Shown here: piece by piece, positions 1-10,290 of the stretch | Position numbering within the stretch: the first letter of the stretch is position 1 | How the letters are laid out: each line of letters starts with the position of its first letter | Assembly (NCBI GenBank): GCA_947624215.1 | Contig: CANQJJ010000004.1 | Location: 24,187-88,186, forward strand | Reading direction: 5' to 3' | DNA from: an uncultured Clostridia bacterium | GTDB lineage: Bacteria; Bacillota; Clostridia; Christensenellales; Borkfalkiaceae | DNA: 64,000 nucleotides | Notes under the pieces: model-generated | The model's input: only the letters and a program-made list of their open reading frames with translations | The model's database searches: none | What the model was told of the DNA's origin: nothing | Made by a program: the position numbers and the translations under genes

Positions 1-3000
1 AAATAGACTCGCTGAGTACCGTTATCCCGACAGGTATATCCACGCTTTTCAAACTGATACAACGATAGAACGCATTATCGCCAATACTTGTCACGCTCTC
101 GGGAATATCGATGCTTTCCAAACTCTCACACAAATAGAAAGCACCGCTGCCAATACTTGTTACACCCTCTGAAATGTTGATGCGCTCCAAGCCGTTACAA
201 GCGTCGAACGCATAGTTGCCAATGGTTTCCACGCTCTCGGGAATATCAATGCTCTCCAATCTGCTACAACTAAAGAACGCATAGTTGCCAATACTTATTA
301 CACTCTCGGGGATATCAAAGCTCTCTAAATTGCTGCAATAATAGAAAGCATTGTCGCCAATACTTGTCACGCTTGCAGGAAGTGTAACGCTTACCAATCC
401 CCTACACTCATAGAAAGCATTATTTCCAATAAACTTTAGTTCACTTTCCGCTTCGACCGTTACGGTTGTTAAGCCACCGCTTGCGTAAAATGCTTCATCA
501 TCGATCTGCGTAAAAGTTTTTGGTATGATCACATTTTTCACGCCGGTCATGCGGTAAACCGTATAAGACGCTTCGTTGATTGCCTTCGGTAAAGTTACCG
601 TGTCCTTTGCACCGAGATAGGAAATCAATTTTATTGAGCCGTTTTCCTTTTGGAACAGGAAGTCGTCAGTCGTCTCAATGTACTCGACACTCGAAGACAC
701 ATCTTTATAGTGTGTCCCTTGACCGTCGATCAATATCAGCGCATGTTCGGCGATTCCCCCATACCTATTATCTCCGAGTTCAATGGGCAAATCGCTATGA
801 TTCACAACCTTATAAAGTTGCGTACAGAAATCAAAAGCATAATCGCCGATATTCGTCACCCCCGCAGGTATGACAACGCTCATTAGGCCGCTACAACCGG
901 TAAAAGTTCCCTCGCCGATTTTTTTCACGCCCGACGGAATGACAATGCCCGACAAGCCACTATACGAAAAGGCGTAATTTTCGATAGATGTTATGCCTTG
1001 CGGGAGATCGATCTCCCGCAAACTGCTACAATAGGTAAAAGCGCGATCTCCTATAGACGTGACACTTTGTGGGATTTCAATTTTCTGCAAACTGCTGCAA
1101 TAGCCAAAAGTTCCAGTTTCAATAGATGTTATGTTTGACGAAATATTAACATTTATGAGATTTCTGCAATTGTAAAATGCACCATCTTCAATGGTCGTCA
1201 CACATTCCGGGATAGCAATACTGATCAGCCCACTGTTGAAAAAAGCCGAAGAGGAAATAATCGTTACGCTTTGAGGAATTTCAATCACGGTGAGATCAAC
1301 ACAATCCGCAAATGCGCCGCCGTAAATATTTGTAACGCCCTCTGCAAGCCTTAGACTCCCGTAAATTCCTTTGCCGATATATTCACTTAACAAAATGGAA
1401 GCCCAATGATCCAAGTAGTCACTCCAGTTGAACGAAATTACATTCGTCAACTCATATCTTGCAGGGCATTCCAAAAACGATCCATAGCCTACCATCGTTA
1501 CAGTGTGGGGAACATTTACGGTTTGCAAATCGGCAAGTCCATAGAACGCCATGTATCCGATCTTTGTGAGCCCTTCTGTGAGGGTCACTATTTTGAGGGA
1601 GGCGGGGGTGTAGGTGGCGTTGGCTTCGTAGCTGCCCGCGCCGAAAATGTAGCCGAGCCAAGTGATCTCATCATCTTCGAAGGACGCGCCGATGAACGGG
1701 AGCGTCACTTCCGTCAAGTCGTTGCAGTCCGCAAAGGCGCCGATCCCGATGATGAGCTGAAGTTTGTTCTCGTCGGGAATGGTCAACGATTTGAGTTTTG
1801 CGCCACGGAAAGCGTATGCGCCAATGTCAATGACACTTTCGGGGATGACCAATTCGGTGATACCCGTGTACGCGAAGGCGTAGTCGTAAATGCCCTTGAG
1901 TTTAGACGTCTCGGAGACGGGGATCTTCGTGAGCGACGAGCAGCCGTAGAAGGCGTAGTCGGAAATTTCCACGATGCTATCGGGAAGTTCGATGTCCTTG
2001 AGGCTCGTGCATCCGTAGAAGGCGCCCTCATAGATACCTGCAAGGCGGTTGCCATCCGCAAAGTTCACCCGCTCGAGCGCAGAGCAGAGCGCAAAGGCGT
2101 AGTAGTCGATGGAGACGACGCTTGCCGGCACCGTGAACTCCGTGAGGCTCTGCATATTGTAGAAGGCGCGGTAGCCGAAGGTGAGAAGGTTGGTGACGTT
2201 GGAGAAGTCGATGGCCGTAAGCGCGCTGTTTTCAAATGCGCCGAAGCCGATCGTCTCCACGGTCGCAGGGACGATAAAGGTGCCACCCATGCCCGCAGGT
2301 ACCGCAATCAATTTGCTCTTATCCTTGTTGTAAAGGACGCCTTTATCATCTGTCGAATAGTAGGGATTCTCGCCGTCCACAACAAATTTTTCGAGGTTCT
2401 GAAGCCCGACGAAGGCGTACTCGCCGATATATTCCACGTTGGCGGGAATGGTAAGCTCAGTGAGGCCTGTATTGTAGAAGGCATTGGCGCGGATCTCAAG
2501 GTCTTTGCCCTTGCCGAAGGTGACTTTTTGCAGGGTTTCGGTGTTGCGGAAGGCATTGTCGCCGATGTAGACAATCGAATCGGGAAGATCCACAGAGACA
2601 AGTTTCGTCGAATAGAATGCCTCCGCAGGAAGCTCTGAGAAAGCGCTGTCCTCGGGGAAAATGACTGATTGGATCCCGCTCTCCGAGAACACACCTGTAC
2701 CCATTGTGACGACGGACGCGGGCACCGTGACCGAGGTGAGGCTCTTCGTGAGCGCGAAGGCATACTGCTCAACGACCTTGAGCATACTCGCATTCGCAAA
2801 TTCTACGTTGGTGATCGGCGTGTTGTAGAAGGCATTCTTGCCGATGAACTCCACGGACGCGGGGATGATGATTTGCTTGAGTTTGCTGTATGCGAACGCA
2901 TACGCCTGAATGCTCGTCAAACTCTCGGGAAGGGTGACCGATTCCACATCCGAATAGGCGAAGGCATTGCCGCCGATGGAGGAAACTTTGCCATACGGAA

Positions 3001-6000
3001 AGGCATTAAGATCCAACGTAGTTTCCGTTCCGAGGTATTCGATCACGGACACGGTACCGTCCTTTAACGTCGCATAGCGCCATGTTCCGTCCGAAGTCAC
3101 TTCATTTACGCCGACGTAGTAGCCACGGATGCCCTCATCCCAATTCTCCTGAAGATAGAGCGGAAGCGTTTCCGCCTTGAAGTAGATGTCGAGGTTTTCC
3201 GCGCCGTAGAAGGCGTAGGTGCCGATGTGTTCAATGGACGCAGGGATCTCCAACCTCGTGAGGGCATTGCATCCGTAGAAGGCGTAGCGGCCGATGTCCG
3301 TCACCGTTTCGGGAAGCGTGATGCTTGAAAGGCTCGCGTCGTAACGGAAGGCAAAGTTGTCGATATTCGCAAGTTTGGCATTGCCGAAGTCAATGGAATA
3401 CAGATTTCTCATCCCTTCGAAGCCATGCGCGGCAATCGAAGTGAGTGCGCTTCCGTTTTCAAAGGTAATAGATTGGATTTGCTCACTTCCCTTGAGGAAA
3501 TAGGCGGGGATGATGTCGAGTCTACTCCCCTCCGCAAAGGTGAGAGAGGTGAGGTCTTTGCTGCCCGCGAAGGCCTCCTGCCCGATGGTAGAGACATTTT
3601 TTGGAACACGGAAAGAGTTTATCCCCGTATAAGCGAAAGCGGCATAGCCGATGCGCGGCAGTTCGCTTTCCGGTCCGAATACAACTTCGATAAGCGCGTA
3701 GTCCTCGGCAAAGGCAAAGCGGGAAATTTTGGTCACGCTATCGGGGATCTCGATCATGGAGAGCGATGTATTTTGCGAGAATGCGTACTCTTCGATGCTC
3801 TCCAAGGTTTGCGGAAGCGTATAAGAAGTCATGCCCGCGCAGTCATAGAAACCGTATTCACCCACCGTGACGAGTTCTTGGGGAAGTGTTACGCTCTGTA
3901 AATTCCACGCACCGTAGAAGGCAGCAGGGCCGATCGTTTTTACCAATTTCTCAATGGCGTATTCCGTTCGCGCGTTGCCCGCAGGATAGGCCACGATCTC
4001 GGACATGGTATGGTCGTAAACGACGCCATCCTTAGAAATAAAGTTGGGATTTCCCTGCGCGACATTGATGTTGGCAAGGTCATGACATTCGGCAAAGGTG
4101 CCCTCGCCGAGTTCCGTGAGGCTCGCGGGAAGGGCGACTTCCCGAAGTCCGCTGTTCATAAAGGAATAAGCTCCCAAGGAACGAAGGTTTTCAGGCAGTA
4201 TAATCGTTTGAAGGCTTGCAGTGTCACGGAAAGCCTCGTCTCCTATCGTCTGCAAATCGCTCCCATCAAATACGACCTCGGAAAGCAGTGTAGCCTTGAA
4301 AGCATCATCGCCAACCACCATGAGGCTCGCGGGAAGATGAATGCTTGTGAGCGGCGTTTGGGCAAAAGCACTGCCCCCAATGATGACAAGATCGCTTCCC
4401 GGCTCGAATTCTATTGCGCCAAGCCCTGAGGCGGCAAATGCCGAACCGTCTATAATTGTGACCTCTTGCGGGATTTGGATACTTTCAAGCATGCTACAAC
4501 GTGCAAATGCAGACGCGGGGATCAAATTCAACCCATGCCCCAAGGTGACGTTGCAAAGATAGGTACAGTCGAAGAATGCGCCTTCTCCCATTGCTGTTAC
4601 GCTGTCGGGGATCGTCACCTGTTCCAAACGGGAGAACGCGAAGGCACATTCTCCTATCCACGCAATTCCTTCAAGTTCAACGTTTGAGTTTTTCGCAAAG
4701 GCGAAGGAATAGGCACCGAGTTCGCGTACGCTGTCGGGAATCGTATATGTCTCGGCGGTAAGTCCTGCGGGATAGGCAACGAGCGTACTCATGGAACGGG
4801 TGAAGAGTACGCCGTCCTTTGCGGAGAAAGCCGTGTTGCCCTGTTCCACGGAGAACGCCCGCATGGAAGTCGTACCCATAAAAGCGGAACCGTCAAGGGA
4901 AACCGTCGCTGTGGGCACGGAGAATCGCGTCAAGCTACTGCAATTGGCAAATGCCTCGCTTCCAATGGATGTAAGCGTACTCTTCCCGCTGAAATATACG
5001 CTTGCAAGGCGAATGTTGTTTTGGAAGCTATAGCTTCCAATCGTGGTCACGCTATCGGGAACAGTGATTTCAAGGAGATTGTTGCAGTTTTGGAAAGCGC
5101 CCTGCCCGATGCGCTTGAGAGTCGCGGGAAGGTTGACGAGACGGAGCCGCGTCTCATTTGCAAAGGCGAAGTCTCCGATGCTGACGACGGGCGTTTCCTC
5201 GATCTCATCAGGGATCGTGATATACCGCCGCTTGCCCGTGTAACTTTGGATCTCAATTCCATCATCCACGCGCACATAAGTATAGGGAACGCCGTCGTCC
5301 TCGTTGACCCAATTTGCGTAGAGTGTGAGATCTTTGGAGAAGGCGTCCTCATACCAATTGAGCTCTTCGGTGCAGTGGATATCGTAGTACCAACCGTCGA
5401 ACACGGCATAGTTGCGCTCGGGCTCGGGGAGATCCTGAAGCGTGTGGTTGCGGATAAAGATTTGCTCGGTATTTTCCAATTCATCGGTGAGCATGTCGAA
5501 GGTAACCGTGCCCTTCTCTTCCACGACGAGCGCATTGACGTCGAGTGCGCCGTAGCCGTAGGTGAAATCCTTTCCCAAGCCGCCGAGGTCGTAGCAAGAG
5601 GCAAAGAGCACCTCTTTTACGCTCTCAAACGTAGGATAATAGGCCCCAGAAAGATAGAGCGCGAGCGCTCCAGCTGTAATGGGAGAGGCAAAGGAAGTGC
5701 CCTCTATTGTGCCATAACCCCCGCCCATTTTCGTCGTATAGACGGTGCCGGGGGCCACCATGTCCACGTTCTCTCCGTAGTTGGAGTAATCTGCGAGTTC
5801 CCAACTATTCTCCGCGAGCGCACCAACGCCGATGACGTTTTCATCCGCCGCAGGATAGGTAAGCGCGGCAGTGGACTCGTTTCCCGCAGCCGCCACGCAG
5901 ATGACGTCGCTGTCTACTGCAAGTCGCGTCGCCGATTCAAACGGATTGTTGTCAACGATGCCGAAAGACATATTGACGATATCGGCATCCCGTTCGACGG

Positions 6001-6841
6001 CATAATAGAGGCCGAACACGAGGTCGGAGGTGCTGACAAACACACCGTTTGCGCTACACTCTGCCTTGATGACGAGAAGCGTAACATCGGGCGCGATCCC
6101 CGCGATGCCGTCTTCGTTCCAAGCCGCCGCAATGGTGCCTGCAACGGCCGTTCCGTGTCCTTGCTCGTCCTCGATGAGTGACCAATCATAATCGTCGCTT
6201 CCATCGGGCGCGGTGTCCTTTAAGACTTCATCCGTGGTCGCATTGTAGGAATATTCGCTGATTTTTCCCTTGAACTCAGGATGGTTGGTGTCGATGCCCG
6301 TGTCGATGACGGCGACGGTGACCCCATTCCCATGCGCACCATTCCACGTCTCGCCGAGATGAAGATAATTTATGTAAGATTGAAGCGTAAAGTCGGGGTC
6401 GGAGGGCGTCGTGCTCGGGGTAGTGGGAAGATGCTCGGGCGTTTCATCCTCAGGGATTTCCAACTCGCTCGTGCGCGTGTAGTAGTCGGCAGAGAGCTTG
6501 GGAAGGTCGCCGCGATTGGCACGTTCCGCATAGATATCCTCGATGGTGACGCCTGCGGGAAGTTTGAGCGTCGCAAATTTCCCGTCGCTCGTAATACGAA
6601 GAGTGGCACCGTACTTCTTGGCAAGCGCATTGGCTTCGCCGAAGGAGGTGTTGCGAAGCACGATGGTCTGCTCGGCGTATTCGCCGCGATTGGCCTCAAG
6701 CTCCTCGAGGGCTTCTTTTTGAAGCTCGTTCAAGCGGTTTTCACGGACGATAAAATATCCCCCGACCGCCGCACAGAGCGCAAAAAACGCCGCAAGAAGC
6801 ACGATCATGATGATTTTTACACGTTTGGTAAGATTCTTCAT
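1..6841 (-). CDS. S8 (subtilisin-like) serine protease fused to a very long BspA-type (LRR_5) leucine-rich repeat region; 3' end lies beyond the window
   Basis: ATG at 6841 with GGGAGG RBS; N-terminal hydrophobic segment MKNLTKRVKIIMIVLLAAFFALCAAVGG; catalytic motifs AVIDTGIDTNHPEF, GHGTAVAGT, AAAGNEST, GTSFASPITAGALA; repeats such as SIDIPESVTSIGDNAFYRCISLKSVDIP at the left edge. Frame is the same (position mod 3 = 1) at 6841 and at 118, and no stop-bounded ORF in this frame is in the track, consistent with an open frame running off the edge. Confidence 0.93.
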   Translation of the reverse strand, partial: MKNLTKRVKIIMIVLLAAFFALCAAVGGYFIVRENRLNELQKEALEELEANRGEYAEQTIVLRNTSFGEANALAKKYGATLRITSDGKFATLKLPAGVTIEDIYAERANRGDLPKLSADYYTRTSELEIPEDETPEHLPTTPSTTPSDPDFTLQSYINYLHLGETWNGAHGNGVTVAVIDTGIDTNHPEFKGKISEYSYNATTDEVLKDTAPDGSDDYDWSLIEDEQGHGTAVAGTIAAAWNEDGIAGIAPDVTLLVIKAECSANGVFVSTSDLVFGLYYAVERDADIVNMSFGIVDNNPFESATRLAVDSDVICVAAAGNESTAALTYPAADENVIGVGALAENSWELADYSNYGENVDMVAPGTVYTTKMGGGYGTIEGTSFASPITAGALALYLSGAYYPTFESVKEVLFASCYDLGGLGKDFTYGYGALDVNALVVEEKGTVTFDMLTDELENTEQIFIRNHTLQDLPEPERNYAVFDGWYYDIHCTEELNWYEDAFSKDLTLYANWVNEDDGVPYTYVRVDDGIEIQSYTGKRRYITIPDEIEETPVVSIGDFAFANETRLRLVNLPATLKRIGQGAFQNCNNLLEITVPDSVTTIGSYSFQNNIRLASVYFSGKSTLTSIGSEAFANCSSLTRFSVPTATVSLDGSAFMGTTSMRAFSVEQGNTAFSAKDGVLFTRSMSTLVAYPAGLTAETYTIPDSVRELGAYSFAFAKNSNVELEGIAWIGECAFAFSRLEQVTIPDSVTAMGEGAFFDCTYLCNVTLGHGLNLIPASAFARCSMLESIQIPQEVTIIDGSAFAASGLGAIEFEPGSDLVIIGGSAFAQTPLTSIHLPASLMVVGDDAFKATLLSEVVFDGSDLQTIGDEAFRDTASLQTIILPENLRSLGAYSFMNSGLREVALPASLTELGEGTFAECHDLANINVAQGNPNFISKDGVVYDHTMSEIVAYPAGNARTEYAIEKLVKTIGPAAFYGAWNLQSVTLPQELVTVGEYGFYDCAGMTSYTLPQTLESIEEYAFSQNTSLSMIEIPDSVTKISRFAFAEDYALIEVVFGPESELPRIGYAAFAYTGINSFRVPKNVSTIGQEAFAGSKDLTSLTFAEGSRLDIIPAYFLKGSEQIQSITFENGSALTSIAAHGFEGMRNLYSIDFGNAKLANIDNFAFRYDASLSSITLPETVTDIGRYAFYGCNALTRLEIPASIEHIGTYAFYGAENLDIYFKAETLPLYLQENWDEGIRGYYVGVNEVTSDGTWRYATLKDGTVSVIEYLGTETTLDLNAFPYGKVSSIGGNAFAYSDVESVTLPESLTSIQAYAFAYSKLKQIIIPASVEFIGKNAFYNTPITNVEFANASMLKVVEQYAFALTKSLTSVTVPASVVTMGTGVFSESGIQSVIFPEDSAFSELPAEAFYSTKLVSVDLPDSIVYIGDNAFRNTETLQKVTFGKGKDLEIRANAFYNTGLTELTIPANVEYIGEYAFVGLQNLEKFVVDGENPYYSTDDKGVLYNKDKSKLIAVPAGMGGTFIVPATVETIGFGAFENSALTAIDFSNVTNLLTFGYRAFYNMQSLTEFTVPASVVSIDYYAFALCSALERVNFADGNRLAGIYEGAFYGCTSLKDIELPDSIVEISDYAFYGCSSLTKIPVSETSKLKGIYDYAFAYTGITELVIPESVIDIGAYAFRGAKLKSLTIPDENKLQLIIGIGAFADCNDLTEVTLPFIGASFEDDEITWLGYIFGAGSYEANATYTPASLKIVTLTEGLTKIGYMAFYGLADLQTVNVPHTVTMVGYGSFLECPARYELTNVISFNWSDYLDHWASILLSEYIGKGIYGSLRLAEGVTNIYGGAFADCVDLTVIEIPQSVTIISSSAFFNSGLISIAIPECVTTIEDGAFYNCRNLINVNISSNITSIETGTFGYCSSLQKIEIPQSVTSIGDRAFTYCSSLREIDLPQGITSIENYAFSYSGLSGIVIPSGVKKIGEGTFTGCSGLMSVVIPAGVTNIGDYAFDFCTQLYKVVNHSDLPIELGDNRYGGIAEHALILIDGQGTHYKDVSSSVEYIETTDDFLFQKENGSIKLISYLGAKDTVTLPKAINEASYTVYRMTGVKNVIIPKTFTQIDDEAFYASGGLTTVTVEAESELKFIGNNAFYECRGLVSVTLPASVTSIGDNAFYYCSNLESFDIPESVISIGNYAFFSCSRLESIDIPESVETIGNYAFDACNGLERINISEGVTSIGSGAFYLCESLESIDIPESVTSIGDNAFYRCISLKSVDIPVGITVLSESI

Positions 6842-7180
6842 ACATTCCTCCCAATTCCAAATAAAAAGAAAGTGCCGAACGCAAAGCGACCGGCACCCTG
6901 CAAAAATGCCTTTCCGCTTTGCTGCGACACAATTTTACAAATCTCGAGAAATATGTAATGCGAAAAGATGCATTTCTACACGAAATACACTTCTCGAGAC
7001 TTTATATAAAATTATGTCGCAAGTCTATTCTATCACACTTTTCAAGATCCGTCAAGAAAATGCCCACAATAAATTCATCGAATTCCAACTTTGAAACCGT
7101 CGTTTGGAAAAAGCAATCGTAAGCCAAGAAAAACTTTCGGTAAAAAAATTTCGTCGAAAGTTACAAAAGTTAGGAAAACA

Positions 7181-7215
7181 GGCGCGGAGGGCAAAACTTC
7201 CGCGCCTTTGCGTTT
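7181..7215. terminator. Intrinsic terminator-like hairpin GGCGCGGAGGGCAAAACTTCCGCGCC followed by T-rich tract
   Basis: Inverted repeat GGCGCGGA/TTCCGCGCC seen directly, followed by TTTGCGTTTCTATTT. Confidence 0.45.
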
Positions 7216-7557
7216 CTATTTAGAATGCGCCGCGAATTTTAAGTACAGAAAAACTCCCCTCGCGAACGAAGAGAGTTTTCCTGAGAGAATATGAAAAAAT
7301 CTTGGAGAGTAAGCAAATTTCCGTTTCTTGGCTACATTATATTGCACCTTCGTGAAAACTATGTGAAAGTGATATTAAAAATAAATAAAAATGATTGAAA
7401 TCCGCCGCCTTTTCCCTGTTTTTTCGCTGCGCCGCCCGCGTTTTTCAATTTTTCTCTGTCTTGGCTGCGGGGCCCGCGTTTTTCATCTTTCCCTGTTCTT
7501 TCATTGCGGGGCCCGTTCAGTCTTCCTCTTTTTTGGGTCACGCAGGCCCGCCGCGTT

Positions 7558-9072
7558 TCAATATTTCTCCGCGATAGCCTCGGCGACACGGATACCGTCC
7601 GCCGCCGCAGACATGATGCCCCCCGCGTATCCGCACCCCTCGCCGCAGGGGTAGAGCCCCTCCGTGCCAACGGCCTGCAAGTCTTCCCCGCGCACGATCC
7701 GCACGGGCGAGCTCGTCCGCGATTCCACCCCCGTGAGCAGGGCGTCGGGAGAGGCGAATCCCTTGAGACGGCGGTCCATGTCCGGGATGGCCGCCCTCAG
7801 CGCCTCGCAGAGCACGGCGGGCAGGTAGCTCTCCGCGGGTGCAAAGGCAGTGCCGCGCGCATAAGTAGGCAAGACGCTCCCGAACGCCGAGGAGGATCTC
7901 CCCGCGAGAAAATCCCCCACCCGCTGGACGGGGGCACGGTATCCTCCGCCGCCCGCAAGAAAGGCCGCGCGCTCCAATCTCCGCTGGAATTCCACGCCTG
8001 CGAGCGGATGCGGGCTCCCGAAGTCCTCCCGCTTCACCTGCACGACGAGGGCAGAGTTGGCATTCGTGCCGCCGCGCGCATAGTCGCTCATGCCGTTGGT
8101 GACGACGCCGCCCTCCTCCGAGGCCGCGGGAATGGCCGTGCCGCCCGGGCACATGCAGAAGGTGAAGACGGCCCGCTCGGCCGCATGTGAGACGAGTTTG
8201 TAGTCGGCGGGGGGGAGCATGTCCGAGAACCTGCCGTATTGCGCCCGCCCGATCTCCGCTTGGAGGTGTTCGATGCGCACGCCCGCGGCAAACTCCTTTT
8301 GCTCCATAACAATGCCCCGCCCGAGCAGCATTTCAAACGTGTCGCGCGCGCTGTGCCCCACCGCGAGCACGAGGGCGTCGGCGTCCTCCCATACCCCGTC
8401 CACAAAGACGCCGCGAAGACGGCCGTCCTTGAGCTCCAAGTCGGTGAGTTTGGCCGAAAAGCGCACCTCGCCGCCCTGCTCCACGATGTGCCTGCGCATG
8501 GCCGCGACGACGTGGCGGAGCTTGTCCGTGCCGATGTGCGGTTTGCCGAGGTAGGCGATCTCCTCGGGCGCCCCGAACGAGACGAAGGTGCGCAGGATGT
8601 CGCCGTGGGAGGGGCTGTTGGTCTGGGTGTTGAGTTTGCCGTCGGAGAAGGTCCCCGCGCCACCCTCGCCGAACTGCACGTTGCAGGCGGGATCGAACAC
8701 GCCCTCCTCCAAAAATTTCTCCACGCTCCTCACCCGCTCCTCCACGCATTTGCCGCGCTCCAAGATCACGGGCCGTATGCCGTGCGCAAGCAGCCGCAGG
8801 GCACAAAACAGCCCCGCAGGACCCGCACCCGCGATGTAGACCTTGGGCATGGTACCCCAGATTTGCCTGTATACGGGCTCTATTTGCTGTTGCGGTCTGT
8901 CGGAGACCTCATAGGTATACACCCAAAAAATGTTGTTCTTGTCGCGCGCGTCGAGCGATTTTTTCAGGATACGGAAGTACTTCACGGGCCCGCCGAGCTT
9001 GCTCTTTGCCCGCTCCAAGAGCACCTGCTCGGGCTCCCCGGGGCGAAGTTTTGCCGTCAGCTGTTTGAACAT
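7558..9072 (-). CDS. NAD(P)/FAD-dependent oxidoreductase (uncharacterised FAD-dependent dehydrogenase, COG2509-like)
   Basis: ORF protein from MFKQLTAKLRPGEPEQ; GAGPAGLFCALRLL FAD motif, FGEGGAGTFSDGKLNTQ, CMCPGG motif, C-terminal GEGCGYAGGIMSAAADG; start moved from ORF-track 9261 to 9072. Confidence 0.85.
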   Translation of the reverse strand: MFKQLTAKLRPGEPEQVLLERAKSKLGGPVKYFRILKKSLDARDKNNIFWVYTYEVSDRPQQQIEPVYRQIWGTMPKVYIAGAGPAGLFCALRLLAHGIRPVILERGKCVEERVRSVEKFLEEGVFDPACNVQFGEGGAGTFSDGKLNTQTNSPSHGDILRTFVSFGAPEEIAYLGKPHIGTDKLRHVVAAMRRHIVEQGGEVRFSAKLTDLELKDGRLRGVFVDGVWEDADALVLAVGHSARDTFEMLLGRGIVMEQKEFAAGVRIEHLQAEIGRAQYGRFSDMLPPADYKLVSHAAERAVFTFCMCPGGTAIPAASEEGGVVTNGMSDYARGGTNANSALVVQVKREDFGSPHPLAGVEFQRRLERAAFLAGGGGYRAPVQRVGDFLAGRSSSAFGSVLPTYARGTAFAPAESYLPAVLCEALRAAIPDMDRRLKGFASPDALLTGVESRTSSPVRIVRGEDLQAVGTEGLYPCGEGCGYAGGIMSAAADGIRVAEAIAEKY

Positions 9073-10196
9073 AACGCCCCCTCCGCGGCAAGGTGCGCCG
9101 AAGTAAACGCCCATTGCAGGTTGTATCCCCCGCACTCGCCGTCCACGTTGAGGATCTCCCCCGCGAAGAACAGGCCGCTTTGCAGCTTGCTCTCCAAGAG
9201 TTCCGTCGTCTCCGAGAGAGGGATCCCGCCCTTGGTCACCTGCGCCTCGCGGAACCCGCAATTGCCCGTGACTGGGAGCTCATAGTGCTTGATGAGGTGT
9301 GCAAGGGCACCCATGTTCGAAGTGCGGCGCTCGAGAACACGCCCGAGCCCGTTCGGGACGATGCACAGAAGCGGGTCCTTCTTGCCCTCCATGGCGTGCA
9401 GGAGGTCCCCTTCGGAGACGTCCGGCAGGAAGTCGACTACGAGCGTATCCCCCGTGCGCGCATAGGAGGAGGCGCGGAAGACGGCGTCGCCCGAGACCCC
9501 GTTCTCGGTGAAGAGGATGTCGCCGCGCACCGAATAGACGGGCGTTTTCCCGCGCAGGACGGTGAGCCCCCCGTCGATGCGGATGCCCTTCCACCCCCGC
9601 ACGAGGGCGGGATCGCTCTTCAAGCGGACGAGCGCGGGCGAGAGCGGCGTCACCGTGTGGCCGAAGGTCTGCGCGAGGGCATAGGCCGTGCCGTCCGTCC
9701 CGAAGTGTTCCGCGGCCCTTCCTCCCGCGCATAAGATCACCTTATCCGCGGACATGGTACCCCCGTCGTAGGTCAAAAGAAAGTTTTTGCGGTGCGTAAG
9801 TTCTGTCACGCGGGCGCCGAGGAGGACGTTTACCCCCCTTCTTTCCAGCTCGCGGCGGAAGAGATCGGAGACGGCCGAAGCCTGCCGCCCCGCGGGATAC
9901 ACCCGTCCGCGCGCGTCGGGCAAATAGATCCCCCCCATGGAGGAGAGGAAGGCCACCGTGTCCGCCGCACCGAAGCGCGCAAGAGCACGGGCGACGCGTT
10001 CCCCGTCGTCTGAAAAATAGTGCGAGGCGTCCATGTGGACGTTCGTGACGTTCCCCTGCCCGTTGCCGCTCGCCGCGAGTTTGCGCCCGAGCCGCTGTCC
10101 GCGTTCGAGAATAGTCACATCCGCTCCCGCCCGCGCAAGCATGACGGCGCACGCCAATCCGGCCGCACCGCCCCCGATAATGGAAATTTTTTGCAT
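9057..10196 (-). CDS. HI0933/YhiN-family NAD(P)/FAD-dependent oxidoreductase
   Basis: MQKISIIGGGAAGLACAVMLARAG; GNGQGNVTN; C-terminal FFAGEILNVDGECGGYNLQWAFTSA typical of the family; 16-nt overlap with the next gene. Confidence 0.88.
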   Translation of the reverse strand: MQKISIIGGGAAGLACAVMLARAGADVTILERGQRLGRKLAASGNGQGNVTNVHMDASHYFSDDGERVARALARFGAADTVAFLSSMGGIYLPDARGRVYPAGRQASAVSDLFRRELERRGVNVLLGARVTELTHRKNFLLTYDGGTMSADKVILCAGGRAAEHFGTDGTAYALAQTFGHTVTPLSPALVRLKSDPALVRGWKGIRIDGGLTVLRGKTPVYSVRGDILFTENGVSGDAVFRASSYARTGDTLVVDFLPDVSEGDLLHAMEGKKDPLLCIVPNGLGRVLERRTSNMGALAHLIKHYELPVTGNCGFREAQVTKGGIPLSETTELLESKLQSGLFFAGEILNVDGECGGYNLQWAFTSAHLAAEGALCSNS

Positions 10197-10235
10197 ATTT
10201 TTATCTTAACGCAACTAAAAAAATTTGTCAATGGA

Positions 10236-10264
10236 TTGACAGCCCCTCTTTTTTGTGCTATACT
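10236..10264 (+). promoter_or_regulatory. Sigma-A type promoter TTGACA-N17-TATACT
   Basis: Perfect -35, 17-nt spacer, one-mismatch -10, just upstream of the 10291 start. Confidence 0.75.
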
Positions 10265-10290
10265 ATAAAAAAACAAAGAGGAAATTCAAT

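Noticed and set aside
1406-5033. Multiple plus- and minus-strand ORFs (e.g. 1406..2638 +, 2308..2799 -)
   Set aside because: All lie inside the continuous S8-LRR reading frame that is missing from the track; they are shadow ORFs.
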